A stretch of 64,000 bases of DNA from Pegoplata infirma (Eukaryota; Arthropoda; Insecta; Diptera; Anthomyiidae), in the NCBI GenBank assembly GCA_963921195.1, contig OY992536.1:4650001-4714000 (forward strand). The letters are read 5' to 3'. Positions 35,433 to 47,589 of this stretch are shown here, piece by piece; the stretch's first letter is position 1; each line of letters starts with the position of its first letter. Both the position numbers and the translations under genes were made by a program. The notes under the pieces were generated by a model. That model made no database searches. It saw nothing but the letters and a program-made list of their open reading frames with translations, and was not told where the DNA came from.

Positions 35433-36356
35433 CACAAAAAAAAAAAGTGTACAGACCCAGAGGGTAGACCCAGTTATTTCTAGGTTTTTGGGGTCGCTGA
35501 ATCCGAATATGCCCATAAAAAATCATTTCAATTGCCAGTTTTTCCCCTACCGGCCCCTTATAGCCCCCCGGAGGATTGACTTTTAACTGTCATACAAACT
35601 TAAAATTAATGTGTACTTTTATATTCGTTTGGAAGCTAAGGCCTAAAATAATAACAAAAAAATTATGTGACCCTTCCCTCAACCCCTAGCACGCCCTTAC
35701 AACCCCCTGAAAGTGGATGAATTTTGAGTGTTCATAAAAAATCAAGATGTATATGGATTTCTACGTTTTTTGGGTCACTAAAACCAAATATGACTTCAAA
35801 AAATTTATAATACCCCTCCCTCATTCCCTAGCACACATTTCCACGCCCTATAGGTGATTTTATTTGGAAATTTTCAATAAAACTTAGGATGTAGACTAAA
35901 ATAATTATGAAGGTAAATTTCAAAATTAAATCACCTATAGGGCATAGTAATGGGTGCTAGAGAGTGAGGGAGGGGTATTATACATTTTTTGTAGTAATAT
36001 TTGGTTTTAGCGGTCCAAGAAACATAGAAATCCATATGCATCTTGATTTTTTATGAACACTCAAAATTCATCCACTTTCAGGGGGTTGTAAGGGCGTGCT
36101 AGGGGTTGAGGGAAGGGTCACATAATTTTTTTGTTGTCATTTTAGGGTTTAGCTGTCAAAAAAGCATAAAAGTACACATTAATTTTAAGTTTGTATGAGA
36201 TTTAAAAGTCAATCCTCCGCGGGGTTATTGGGGGGCGGTAGGGGAAAAACTGGCAATTGAAATGAATTTTTATGGGCATATTCGGATTCAGCGACCCCAA
36301 AAACCTAGAAATAACTGGGTCTACCCTCTGGGTCTGGACACTTTTTTCTTTTTGTG
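35433..36356. mobile_element. Near-perfect foldback, 0.92 kb
   Basis: Two arms of about 430 bp meet near 35895. Pairs include gacccagagggtagacccag with ctgggtctaccctctgggtc, tgaatccgaatatgccc with gggcatattcggattca, and ccctcaacccctagcacgcc with ggcgtgctaggggttgaggg. Ends are cacaaaaaaaa and ttttttctttttgtg. The arms differ at only a modest number of positions, so the foldback is younger or better preserved than most here. No TSD is certain. Confidence 0.85.
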
Positions 36357-36361
36357 TGCCT

Positions 36362-36440
36362 GTGTTATTAACAGATAACAGCCGCCACGTTTTGAACCCA
36401 TGACCCTCTGGATAATATTTGCTAATAACTGCCTGAAACT
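36362..36440 (-). other. Possible tRNA-like (SINE) remnant
   Basis: The reverse complement contains gagggtcatgggttcaaaac followed by gtggc, resembling a Pol III B box and T arm. The A-box half is not clear. It may be a decayed SINE head adjoining the foldback. Confidence 0.25.
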
Positions 36441-36846
36441 TGCATATGGCAATGAGGGGAGAAAATTAAGAGCTAGCTGTTTTTTGCAACTGCTCAATCT
36501 TAAACTTAAAAAAGGGTTGCCACCTTATGAAAGAATATGGTCTTTCGGGAAAATCATAAAAAAGCAGTACTAACAGGAATTTCGCCAAAACCCAAAAATA
36601 CGGGTCAGCTTAACTTCAATAGAGATTATTTTTTATGATTTTGGTTGCACGTATATAACTCTCCAAATAAAATACCCCAAGGATTTTACGTTTTTGAATT
36701 TGGACACGATCGATACATCGTTGGGTGGACCTTCGAAAAACCTTTCGATCTGTATAAAATGTTTATATAGTTTCTTTTAAAAAAATGTGAAAAATCCTAA
36801 AAAAACGAAAAATCCAAAAATTTTTTTTTTTTGGATCACAAATTTT

Positions 36847-37863
36847 TATACCCTCCACTCTAGTGATAGAGGGTATATATAAGTTTGTCATTCCGTTTGT
36901 AACACCTCGAAATATTCATCTAGGACCCCATAAAGTATATATATTTATGATCCTCGATCGATTTTAAGTCGATCTAGCGATGTCCGTCCGTCCGTCCGTC
37001 CGTCTGTATGTCTGTCTGTCCGTCCATAGAAAACACGCTAACTTTTGAAAGACTTTACAGAGGCTACTGAAGTTTGGCATATATGTTTGTCATTTACCTG
37101 TTGATATTGCAATCCAGCCAAATCGGTCCAGTGGTTCAAAAGTTATGAGCAAAAGAATAAATTTCGGCAAGGGTGTTTCGCGAATTTACGAGATGAAAAA
37201 CACGATAACTTTCGAAAGACAATAATGAGACTACTGAAGCTTGGCATGTATCTTTGCCGTTCCCCGGGTCTGTTTGGTATTAAATTTCAGCTCAATTGGT
37301 CCAGTGGTTCAAAAGTTATAAGCAAAACCCTGAATTGCAGATTAATTGCATCTAAAATGCCACGTGTTTTAACAAGTTTTAAAAGCATTGGTGGTAACTA
37401 AACAATGCTTTTCATACTTGTTTAATTTTAAAGCAATGCTTTTTATTTTTAAACTTGTTTAGTTTTAAAAGCATTGGTAACTTAAAAATTACACTCGAAA
37501 AAAATTTTACACTCAAAAAAAATTTTACACTCAAAAAAAATTTACACAAAAAAAAATTTTGTGTTTTTTTTTACAAAAATTACTATATTTTGTGCACATA
37601 CGTACGTGCATTCACTCAGAAATATTTTTACAGTAAAAAAAACATTACACTGGAAAAAAATTTTACACTCAAAATAAAAATTAGTAATTTTTTTTTTTTT
37701 TTTAATGACAAAAAAATTTTGAGTTTTTACTCAAAATAAAATATTTCTAATTAAAATTGTTAATTTTTTCACGTTTAAAAATGTACTACTCCTTTAAAAA
37801 AATGCATTGTGGAGGGTATTCATAGATTCGGCAAAGTCGAATTTAACTTTTCTACTTGTTTTT
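36847..37863 (+). mobile_element. mini-me/DINE-1-like element, copy 5 (best-preserved full-length copy)
   Basis: It is complete and uninterrupted at 1017 bp. In order: tataccctccactctagtga with a CCCTC/GAGGG hairpin; ttccgtttgtaacacctcga; gatcgattttaagtcgatct; a (GTCY)n run at 36979-37025; two tandem modules with ctaacttt...aatcggtccagtgg; an array of ttacactcaaaaaaa; then gtggagggtattcatagatt with the cggcaaagtcgaatt stem-loop and ttctacttgttttt. The combination of TA-rich stretch, GTCY run and 3' stem-loop fits dipteran mini-me/DINE-1 (Helentron-like). It is non-coding, so it depends on a replication protein made elsewhere. Confidence 0.9.
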
Positions 37864-39165
37864 CACTAATTTTTTTTGATGCTAAAAAAATCCAAAACGT
37901 AAAAAACAAATTGTAACTGAGACTTAGAAAATTTTGAACATTTTTTTCGAGACTTAGAAAATATTGATATGTACTATTAACTCCGGTCTCGGAATGAGTA
38001 CTTCTAACACATTTAACTGACATGTTCCTGATCGACCGATACCGACATAATTGACACAAAAACGTAAAATATATAATTTAAAAAAATAATAATAAACGGT
38101 AAAAAAGCACTGGTATTTATTTCTAACAGGTTATTATTTCCAATATTGGAAAAATACTCTATTCCAAAAAAAAAAATCGTTTCCAGTACTATATTTTTTG
38201 TACCGCTGGAAATGATTTACTTCGTGAAGGGTATCAATATATTCATCAATAAGGCCAAATTATACTTTTTTTCATGATTTTTTTTTTTGCTTCATTCACT
38301 ACCAAATTTTAGGACTTTAATATTTATTACCCGACCAGTTAACGTTAATTATCATCTCATTCACACTTAATTGAATTTTTCGTCCCTTGCTATTTATCTC
38401 GTCCAAAAATGTAAACGTAATAAGTACGTGTGTCCATAACATGACATTGACATCGCAAAGTACAGAAGGAAGGACGGGCATTGAGTGTTTAAGTTTAGTG
38501 CAAGTTCTTAGAAAAGGCAAAATAACATAAACTAAGATATAAAAATAAATCATGGGAATTCACAAGAACAATTTTCTATACAATTCCTTCTTATGGCTTC
38601 AAAAAGCAAAAATATAAAAAAAAACAACCCAATTGATATTAAAGGCCACAGGAAGGGAAACACTTAATGGTCTCAAGGCTAATAGGAAAACATAAAATGC
38701 GAATAGCAGCATTATAACATATTACTTACAATTTTTCCTTTCTTTAACAGAAAAAATGTGTTTCAATTTGAAGGCTTAACTAGCCAGCGGCTAATTACAT
38801 AAGTTTTCTTATAGTTCATTTCTCTCTGTTTTTGTTTGTCTATTACTAAAGTTTTTTTTTCATTTTGTATTTTTGTAGTATATCTCAAGGATATTTTATT
38901 TCAACTTAGAACTTGATGTGTTTCAATTTACATAAAAATACATACACAGTTACAAGTGGAATCTTGTAAGTTTATAAACCGGAATCAGGCAGCACTTAAT
39001 GGTTAAACTTAACCACTGAGCTGCGTCATTTAAATTACTCAAAAAGTGGTTATGTTTAAGTTTTACTTTTAAAAAATATTTTAAAATAGATTTGTATTAA
39101 AATATGTAGATTTATTTTAAACAAGTAAAAAAGTTGTCTTGGTAAAATCCATATATACCCTGTAG
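37864..39165. other. A+T-rich DNA, mostly unrecognised
   Basis: A degenerate mini-me 3' end (gaagggtatcaatatattca) lies at 38225-38260. Otherwise no gene or repeat was recognised. The stretch 38570-39000 is less repeat-like and might be host DNA. Confidence 0.5.
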
Positions 39166-39172
39166 ACTAGAC

Positions 39173-39960
39173 GCGGATCCAGCTTTTGGGTTTGGGGGAA
39201 ATTTTTTTTCAAAAAATTTTTCTTACCGTCAAACTAAGGCCAGATTTGTGTCAATAATTTATCTTAATCTTGTATAGTACGATGTTTTCTATAGAAAAAT
39301 TTCGAGATTTCAAGATTTTTTTCTATAGAAATGAATTTTAAAAAAAAATTAAAAAAAATACAAAGAAATCTTCTAAAGAATAAGTCTGTGGCTCCAACGG
39401 ATTTTTCTGATATTAAAAGTACATACCAGATTCTGAAATAATTTTCCAATTGAAAAGATATCACCCAGAAAAGTTATCTGAGGCATTTTTAAGAATTTGT
39501 AAAATGCTTAATATAGACAAATTCTCAGATTGTATTAGACTTTTATAGAAAAAAATTCTCAGATACTGATGCGTTTTCACAGAGAAATACTCTAATATTA
39601 ATAAAAATTAGTTTTCAAATTAAGACACATTTTTCCCATAGAAAGCTTCTAAGACATAAGTTTCAGATTCGGAGACATTTATCATAATGAAAAAGTCCTG
39701 ATTCTAGACAATTGAATGTGGGTGTGGAACAAGGTGCTATAATCCAAAAACCAAATTGTTCAGGGAAGCAAAAAACTAAATAAGTCTCGAAAAAAAATGA
39801 TTTTTTGAAATTTCTTTTTGCAGATCGACGTAGATGGATCACATGCATCTATGTACAAAATTTCATTAAAAACAAATGAGCGGAAGTAACAAAAAAATGC
39901 ATGTGAAATTTTGTTCTAGTGGAATAAGGTGCTATGTTACAATTTCTAGTTGGAATTTCA
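39173..39960. repeat. Left arm of a 7.6 kb inverted repeat
   Basis: The segment tgtggaacaaggtgctataa at 39724-39743 with its surroundings reads in reverse complement at 46100-46160, together with many ..aaaattctcagatt.. motifs. The outer end, gcggatccagcttttgggtt, also occurs inverted at 63615-63640. The arms bracket the GTAC minisatellite region. They are diverged, so this is an old structure. Confidence 0.55.
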
Positions 39961-40022
39961 ATACATTTGCCAAGTAGTTTAAATTTTTTTCTGTAATTTT
40001 TAAAAAATTTAAATTTAGCGTG

Positions 40023-40611
40023 CACTTAAAAAATTATGTTAGTAAAATCAACTGAAAATGTCAGTTAAAATAACTACTTTGTAAGTTGTTTTGGGGTCAA
40101 CTACTTTTTCAGTTAAATCAACTAACAATGTTAGTTATTTTAACTGACAAAAAACAACTGACTTATGTAGTAAAAACTACTTACATTTGTAGTCAACAAC
40201 TTACATTTGTAGTCAAAACAACTAATGTAGTAAAAATAAAAAAAATCAATATATAATTTTTTTTTTTCAAAACATTTTGCAGAAAAAAAAATTGAAGACC
40301 AAATTTTTTCCAAGTTTTTTTTTTAAAAAAAAAGTTGTGAAAAATAAAAATAACGATTTTTTTTTTTTTTTTGGAAAAAAACTTTAAAACTTTTCAGAGA
40401 TAAAATAAATAAAATTAACTACTTTAAATAACTGTTACTACATCACAGTACTTTTTTGTTAGTTGTTCAAAAAAACGACTTAAAATAACTAACAGAAATA
40501 GTTGTTTGATATTTTTCATACAAAAACAACTGACTTTGTAGTTGAAAACAACTAACTACTGTAAAATATACAAATAACTAACATGTAGTAACTTACATAA
40601 TTTTCTGAGTG
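40023..40611. mobile_element. MITE with CACTTAAAAAATTATGTTAG end
   Basis: The left terminus cacttaaaaaattatgttag pairs with cttacataattttctgagtg on the right. TG lies on both flanks, which may be a mutated TA target. The 589-bp interior is filled with gttagttgtttt and caactac motifs. It is related in its ends to the 400-bp MITE at 26907-27306. Confidence 0.75.
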
Positions 40612-40714
40612 TGATGAATTCTGCAAAATTTAGACGGGGTTTAGCAGTAATCATTTTTATATAAAAATAATAAAAAGCAGTTAATTTACCAAAAAAAAAA
40701 TAACTGTTATATGG

Positions 40715-41584
40715 TTTACTAGCTTACAATCCCGGTACTTCGTTACCGGTTGTATTGAATACCGGATAATAGAAGGATCAGGATTACTCTATCGATTTCA
40801 AAAAAATTCCCCTACGTAGTCTTTGTTTTATTTACTTGTGGACGTTTAAGTCTTCCATAAAAAATATTTCAATGAATAATTTAAACAATAAAATTCTAAT
40901 AACATTGCTGGTACGTTATCATGTTCGTTCCGGGGGAAAAATATAATGACAATTTTCGAGCCTTTATGTCGGGATTTTGGATTTTGAGTGGATAAATATT
41001 TCAGTGACAAAAGAAATTGGAATAAAAAAAAATATGAAGTAAAAAAAGCTAAACACTAAACTAAACTAACAAAAAATATCATTCCATATTGTTCCCTGCT
41101 CTATTCCATATTGTTCCCCGTTCTACTCCATTTCATTTCCAATTCCATCTCCAGCTTCTAAGGTCATTATTATAGGAACAAAAAAAGTACCAAAAGAACA
41201 CTTTATTATCCCCATTAGAAACGGAATTTAAAAAAAGTACCTCTCCCTGAATGTTTTTTCTTCACCGAAGACTCCTACAATCCATATTTCAATTATCTAG
41301 AATCATTGTTTCAGCAAATATTAAAAGTACTTTTTATCCCCGTTAAGAAACGGAATTCCCAAAAATAACTTTTTCCAATCTATTTTTTCACCGAAGGATT
41401 TTACATTCCAAATTTTAAGTTTCTGGGACCATAACATCAGGAAATAAATAAGTACACTTTTTTATTCCTTTTAACCCCTTTATTTTCCGAGAGGCGAACC
41501 TTTTCCAATTTCAAGTTTCTATGTTCATTATTTCAGGAAATAAAACAGTACCAAAAAGTGTAGTTTCTGTACTTTTAACAAAAC
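40715..41584. repeat. Left part of a minisatellite-bearing repeat
   Basis: It begins near a hairpin, ccggtacttcgttaccgg (40733-40750). It continues with imperfect repeats of aaaaagtaccaaaa, ttttatccccattagaaacg and aatttcaagttt. The same motifs continue beyond the minisatellite to 45470, so 40715-45620 looks like one composite repeat. Confidence 0.55.
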
Positions 41585-42977
41585 GTACTTTTTAAAAGGT
41601 ACTTTTTATAAAAGGTGCTTTTGATAAAAGGTACTTTTTATAAAAGGTACTTTTTATAAAAGGTACTTTTTATAAAAGGTACTTTTTATAAAAGGTACTT
41701 TTTATAAAAGGTACTTTTTATAAAAGGTACTTTTTATAAAAGGTACTTTTTATAAAAGGTACTTTTTATAAAAGGTACTTTTTATAAAAGGTACTTTTTA
41801 TAAAAGGTACTTTTTATAAAAGGTACTTTTTATAAAAGGTACTTTTTATAAAAGGTACTTTTTATAAAAGGTACTTTTTATAAAAGGTACTTTTTATAAA
41901 AGGTACTTTTTATAAAAGGTACTTTTTATAAAAGGTACTTTTTATAAAAGGTACTTTTTATAAAAGGTACTTTTTATAAAAGGTACTTTTTATAAAAGGT
42001 ACTTTTTATAAAAGGTACTTTTTATAAAAGGTATTTTTTATAAAAGGAACTTTTTATAAAAGGTACTTTTTATAAAAGGTACTTTTTATAAAAGGTACTT
42101 TTTATAAAAGGTACTTTTTATAAAAGGTACTTTTTATAAAAGGTACTTTTTATAAAAGGTAATTGTTATAAAAGGTACTTTTTATAAAAGGTACTTTTTA
42201 TAAAAGGTACTTTTTATAAAAGGTACTTTTTATAAAAGGTACTTTTTATAAAAGGTACTTTTTATAAAAGGTTCTTTTTATAAAAGGTACTTTTTATTAA
42301 AGGTACTTTTTATAAAAGGTACTTTTTATAAAAGGTACTTTTTATTAAAGGTACTTTTTATAAAAGGTACTTTTTATTAAAGGTACTTTTTATAAAAGGT
42401 ACTTTTTATAAAAGGTACTTTTTATAAAAGGTACTTTTTATAAAAGGTACTTTTTATAAAAGGTACTTTTTATAAAAGGTAGTTTTTATGAAAGGTACTT
42501 TTTATAAAAGGTACTTTTTATAAAAGGTACTTTTTATAAAAGGTACTTTTTATAAAAGGTACTTTTTATAAAATGTACTTTTTATAAAGGTACTTTTTAT
42601 AAAAGGTACTTTTTATAAAAGGTACTTTTTATAAAAGGTACTTTTTATAAAAGGTACTTTTTATAAAAGGTACTTTTTATAAAAGGTACTTTTTATAAAA
42701 GGTACTTTTTATAAAAGGTACTTTTTATAAAAGGTACTTTTTATAAAAGGTACTTTTTATAAAAGGTACTTTTTATAAAAGGTACTTTTTATAAAAGGTA
42801 CTTTTTATAAAAGGTACTTTTTATAAAAGGTACTTTTTATAAAAGGTACTTTTTATAAACGGTACTTTTTATAAACGGTACTTTTTATAAAAGGTACTTT
42901 TTATAAAAGGTACTTTTTATAAAAGGTACTTTTTATAAAAGGTACTTTTTATAAAAGGTACTTTTTATAAAAGGTAT
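41585..42977 (+). repeat. 16-bp minisatellite (GTACTTTTTATAAAAG), ~87 copies
   Basis: About 1.39 kb of head-to-tail 16-bp units. Most are identical; a few carry single changes (for example gtatttttt at 42030, gtaattg near 42161, tataaac near 42857) and one unit is a base short near 42585. High uniformity implies recent expansion or homogenisation. Each unit contains TATAAAAG, a textbook TATA-box string, and a GTAC site. No protein is encoded: TATAA brings stops. Confidence 0.97.
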
Positions 42978-45480
42978 TTTAAATTTACTTTCATTGTACA
43001 AAAGGTAGTATTCCACATTCAAAATTTCAGGTGTCTAGGATAATTAGATTAGGAAATATAAAAAGTACCAAGAGTACAATATTTTACCCCCCTATGAAAC
43101 GCAAATTCCAAAAAGTATTTTTTCCAGAATGTCCAAATTTTAAGTTTCTATGCCCATTATTTCAAGGAATAACAAAAGGTACTAAAAGTACCAATTTTAC
43201 CCCTTATAATCCAAATTTTCAAATTTAACTTTTTCAGCAGAGGATCCTACATTTTAAGTTTTAAGTTTGTAGACCATTATTTCAGAAAATAAAAAAAAAG
43301 TACCAAAAGTACACTTTTTTACCCATTTTACCCCCGTAGAATCAACATTGGCAAAAACCCAGCCTTAGTGAATGTTTTTTCCGGGAGGTGAACCTACATT
43401 GCAAATTTCAAGTTTCTAGTACCATTATTTAAGGAAATGTAAAAGGTACCAAAAGTACAGCTTTTTACCCTTTTTACCCCCTTAGAATCAACATTGGCAA
43501 AAGTCCAGCCTTACAGGACCTACATTCCGGGAGGTGAACATACAGTCCAAATTTCAGGTCTCTATGACCATTATTTAATGAGATATAAAAAGTACCAAAA
43601 GCACAGTTTTTTACCCTTTTTACCCCCTTAGAATCAACATTGGCAAAAATCCAGCCTAACTGGATCTAAATTCCATAATGTAAACATTAGAGGTGTCCTT
43701 AAAAACGAAAATCACCTTTTTATACCTGGTAGGGTCCTATATTGTTCTTTAGTATATAAAAATGAGTGAGCCAAAATTTGGGGACAATCGGCTAAAAATA
43801 ACTCGTGCCGAAAATGGATTGAAGTTTTGGGACATTCTTATAAGAACGAAAAACTCGTTTTTTCTAGTTTTTGGAAAAACATTGGTATTTGATATTTTTT
43901 GTTAAATTTTTTGTGAAATAATATGAAAATGGTACTAAATTACCTTTTCAAAACGACTAATAAAATTAAAATCGGATGAAAAATAAGCATTTTACGCATA
44001 CATGCCCCAGACCATTGTATGGTTTTTAGAGCCAGAATTTCAAAATTTTCAAAATTTTTAGGCAAAAAAATAGTAAAAATTTAATTTTACTTTATGATCA
44101 AATTGGAAACATGTTTAAGATTAAAAATAGCAGATATGGTAGTCAAGCTTTTTTTTCATTTGGCGCGGGTAGTGATAAAATTTCCGCGGATTCCAAATAA
44201 AATGCGTTTTTCTACAATAATTAAGCAAATTTTTGAAAATTTGTGCTCTATTGTGCGGATCGAAGTGTAAAACGTTAATTCTGTAACTTTTGAGAAATCG
44301 TATATATGCAGATATTTTGTATTATAGAAATGTATAACGTCTCAAATTTGTCATTTCACCTCGACGAAAAGGGGTTAAAGATGTCCGAATTCTTAAAAAA
44401 TGTACAGAATTTATGTATTTCACTTCGTATAATACATTACAGAAAATTGTTTCCCATATTTGCTAAATTATTTTAGAAAAACTCATTTTCTTTGGAATCC
44501 GCGGAAATTATATCACTACCCACGCCAAATGAAAAAAAAGTTAGACTACCATATCTGTTAGTTTTTATCTATAACATGTATTTAATATAATTATAAAGTA
44601 AAATTTAATTTTTTTTATTTTTTTGCCCAAAAATTTTGAAAATTTTCAAATTTTGGCTTTAAAAACCATGCAATGGTCTGGGGCATGTATGCGTAAAATG
44701 CTTATTTTTCATTCGATTTGAATTTCTTTAAGCTTTTTGGAAAGGTAATTTATTACCATTTTCATATTACTTAACAAAAAAATTAACAAAAAATAGCATA
44801 TACCAATATTTTTCAAAAAACTAGAAAAAAAGTGTTTTTTCATCAGATAAGAGTGTCCCAAAACTTCAATCCATTTTCGGCACGAGTTATTTTTATCCGA
44901 TTGTCTCCAAATTTTGGCTCACTCATTTTTAGATACAAAACTACAATTTAGGACCCTACCACGTATTAAAAAGTGATTTTGAAAAATTACCTTAGTCGTT
45001 AGGACACCTTTAGTAAACATACAGTCCAAATTTCAAGTCTCTATGAACATTATTTCAGGAGATATAAAAAGTACCAAAAGTACAGTTTTTTACCCTTTTT
45101 ACCCCCTTAGAATCAACACTGGCTAAAATCCGGCCTTACTGGATCTAGATTCCAGGATGTGAACATAGAAACCAAATTTCAAGTTTCTATGACCATTATT
45201 TCAGGAGATATAAAAAGTACCAAAAGTACAGTTTTTTACCCTTTTTACCCCCTTATTATCAACACTGGCTAAAATCCGGCCTTAGTGTATCTATGTTCCG
45301 GGAGGTGAATATACAGTCCAAATTTCAAGTCTCTATGACCATTATTTCAGGAGATATAAAAAGTACCAAAAGTACAGTTTTTTACCCTTTTTACCCCCTT
45401 AGAATCAACACTGGCAAAAATCCAGCCTTAGTGGATCTATATTCCGGGAGGTGAACCTACAGTCCAAATTTCTTGTCTCT
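42978..45480 (+). repeat. Tandem ~125-180-bp units with AAAGTACCAAAAGTAC
   Basis: Units contain ccattatttcaggagatata, aaaagtaccaaaagtacagt, ttttacccccttagaatcaa, cattggcaaaaatccagcct and gaggtgaacatacagtcc. Copies begin near 43270, 43420, 43560, 45040, 45180 and 45330. The array is interrupted by the hAT foldback 43688-45012. The first copies merge with the end of the minisatellite, which may have grown from the gtac motif in these units. Confidence 0.8.
43688..45012. mobile_element. hAT-like foldback, TARAGGTGTCC termini, 1.3 kb
   Basis: Perfect 8-bp TSD gtaaacat at 43680-43687 and 45013-45020. Uninterrupted tandem units read gtgaacatacag here. Termini are tagaggtgtcc and ggacacctttta-like ggacaccttta. 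Arms pair over most of the length: caaaacttcaatccattttc, atggtctggggcatgtatgc, ttatttttcatccgatt. An 8-bp TSD and a TAGAG-type end support hAT. It holds no transposase. Confidence 0.88.
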
Positions 45481-45522
45481 AGCTTCAGCGGTTTGGGCTG
45501 GGCGATGATGAATCAGTCAATA

Positions 45523-45620
45523 AGTCAGTCAGTCAGTCAGTCAGTCAGTCAGTCAGTCAGTCAGTCAGTCAGTCAGTCAGTCAGTCAGTCACATTACTCT
45601 TTTATATATATAGATTTTGA
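45523..45620 (+). repeat. (GTCA)n microsatellite and TATATATATAGAT end
   Basis: About 17 GTCA repeats follow gctgggcgatgatgaatcag and are followed by ttttatatatatagatt. A GTCA run and a TATATATAGAT tail commonly close this kind of composite insect repeat. It is probably the right end of the repeat that starts near 40715. The Ser/Gln/Val frame is an artefact of the repeat. Confidence 0.65.
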
Positions 45621-45759
45621 ACAAATTCTTCCATAATGGGTTAAAAAATTTGCACAATTTATGATATAAGTTACTAACCATTAAATTTTAGTATTTGAAC
45701 TTAAAAATTTGATAGATTATTAAAATCCACCCTTAGTATTACGTAAAACAATATTATGT

Positions 45760-46830
45760 TTTTATATGGATATAGCACCTTTTTCCAGTTTACACTTTAA
45801 CTATCGATAAATTAGATGATAAAGCGTTTTTTGCCAAACCAATGGGCACATGTTAAAGCCTAGGATGTTTTCTCAACGTTAACCATCTCACATGTAAGAA
45901 TTTAAATATATGACGTTTAGTTTAACTGCAAAACACATTTTAGTATTAGGCAAAAAGTATAAAATATTCCCAAAAGTAGTTAAAATTAAACTTTTAAGGT
46001 CACTTTTATGACAGAAAACGATCAAGTTTTTAACAAATTTGTTTACAAATAGGTCGAACTATTGTAGGAAGGCACGATTTTGCAAAAAAACGCGATTTCC
46101 AAAAATTGGATTTTAGCACCTTGTTCCACACATACATTCAATTATTCAAGAGAAAACTCCTTAGATTCCGAGACATTTTTTAACTACATAGAAAAAGTCT
46201 TAGATTCGAAAAAATGTTTCCTAAAGAAAAAAAATTATATTCTGAGACATTTTTTATATAGTTTCGGTTGCTTGGTAATTTTTTCAATAAAAAAAATCAC
46301 AGATTCTGATACATTTTTTCTTTAAAAAAAATGTCAATTTCTTTTCTGATTAAAATTCTTCGATTTTTCTGGTCGAAAAACTCTCAGATTTTTCCTAGTG
46401 ACAAATTCTCAGATTTTTCCAAAAAAAAAATTCTCAGATTTTCCTTGAAAAAAATTCTTAGATTTTTCCTAGAAAAAACTGTCAGATTTTTCCTAGAGAA
46501 AAATTAAATGATTCTGATCCCTTTTTCCAATGAAAAATTCTAATAGTACGAAACGTTTTTTAGAAAAATTTTGAGATACTTAGGCAGTTTTCCTAGAAAA
46601 AAGTTCTCAGATTATGTCCTTTACCTGTTCTTTTTCCCTCCACCTTCTAAGATGTTTCTCATATTTTTCCCATAGAACAAATTAAAATATACGAGACTTT
46701 TTTCCTATAGATCTTTCCCTTTTCTCTTTCTTTTCCTAATCTCCTTTTCTTTTACTATAGAAAAATTCTCAGATTTTCATTTATAGAAAAATTTTAAAAT
46801 TACGAGACTTTTATCTAAAGATTATTCCTT
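45760..46830. repeat. Right arm of the 7.6 kb inverted repeat
   Basis: It contains the reverse complement of 39700-39760 (ttttagcaccttgttccaca at 46111-46130). At 46365-46510 there are five or six tandem units of about 30-35 bp reading ctcagatttttcctag..aaaaatt. Confidence 0.55.
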
Positions 46831-47153
46831 TTCTTTTTATACCACTCTAGTGATAGAGGGTATATATAACTTTGTCATTCCGTTTGTAACACCTCGAAAT
46901 ATTGGTCTAGGACCCCATATATATATATTAGAGTTAATTTTGAAAATTTGATCTGCGGATATCATAATTTTTTTGAAGAATTTAGGGAAACTAAAAAGAA
47001 TGGCGGTATTTTTTTGGAAAAAAATTCGCTCCTTGGGGTGGTTCAAAGCATCTGAATACGCGAATTTTGAGCTGATTTTTCAGCAGAGCTAAAACGGCTG
47101 AATATATCGCAAATCTGATTTCATCAGTCGATTCTACAGCAAATAATAATACA

Positions 47154-47589
47154 GAGTCCCCGCACAACAATGTCGGTGACGTTTTTTTCACACAAATTTG
47201 GCAAGAAAAAACGCTCGACCGAAAACCGCTTGAATAAAATCAATTTTATTTTTATGTCGGTTTCTCACTCTTTTAAAATTTTTGATATGAAAATGTTGCC
47301 ACATTCTTATAAATATTTCGATTATTTTCGATAAAGTAAACAAAAAAATGTGATCTCTAAAAAAAAAATATTTAAAATTCTAAAAAAACACAAAAAAACG
47401 AATCAATATGAGAAAATCAAATTGATATTAAAAAAAACAATAACATTAAATAAAAAAAAGTGTCGAAAAAGTGAAAAATTGTGTAAATATCAACGAATGA
47501 CTGAATTTACCGCTGCCGCCTTTGTTTTGCGCCTATACTCTCTGACGACCGAAAACGTCAACCGCCCCGACATTGTTGTGCGGGGACTC
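47154..47589. mobile_element. TIR element with GAGTCCCCGCACAAC ends
   Basis: The left end gagtccccgcacaacaatgt and the right end are perfect inverted repeats over 23 bp. They are flanked by aca on both sides, a possible 3-bp TSD. Length is 436 bp. Both ends continue with weaker symmetry (gacgtttt). It sits inside the left part of the element 46928-49190. The 113-residue frame starting at 47350 crosses its right end and is not considered a gene. Confidence 0.75.

Noticed and set aside
41585..42977. CRISPR-like array
   Set aside because: Units are contiguous with no spacers, and the genome is eukaryotic.
45451..45636. Ser-Gln-Ser-Val repeat protein
   Set aside because: Product of the (GTCA)n microsatellite.
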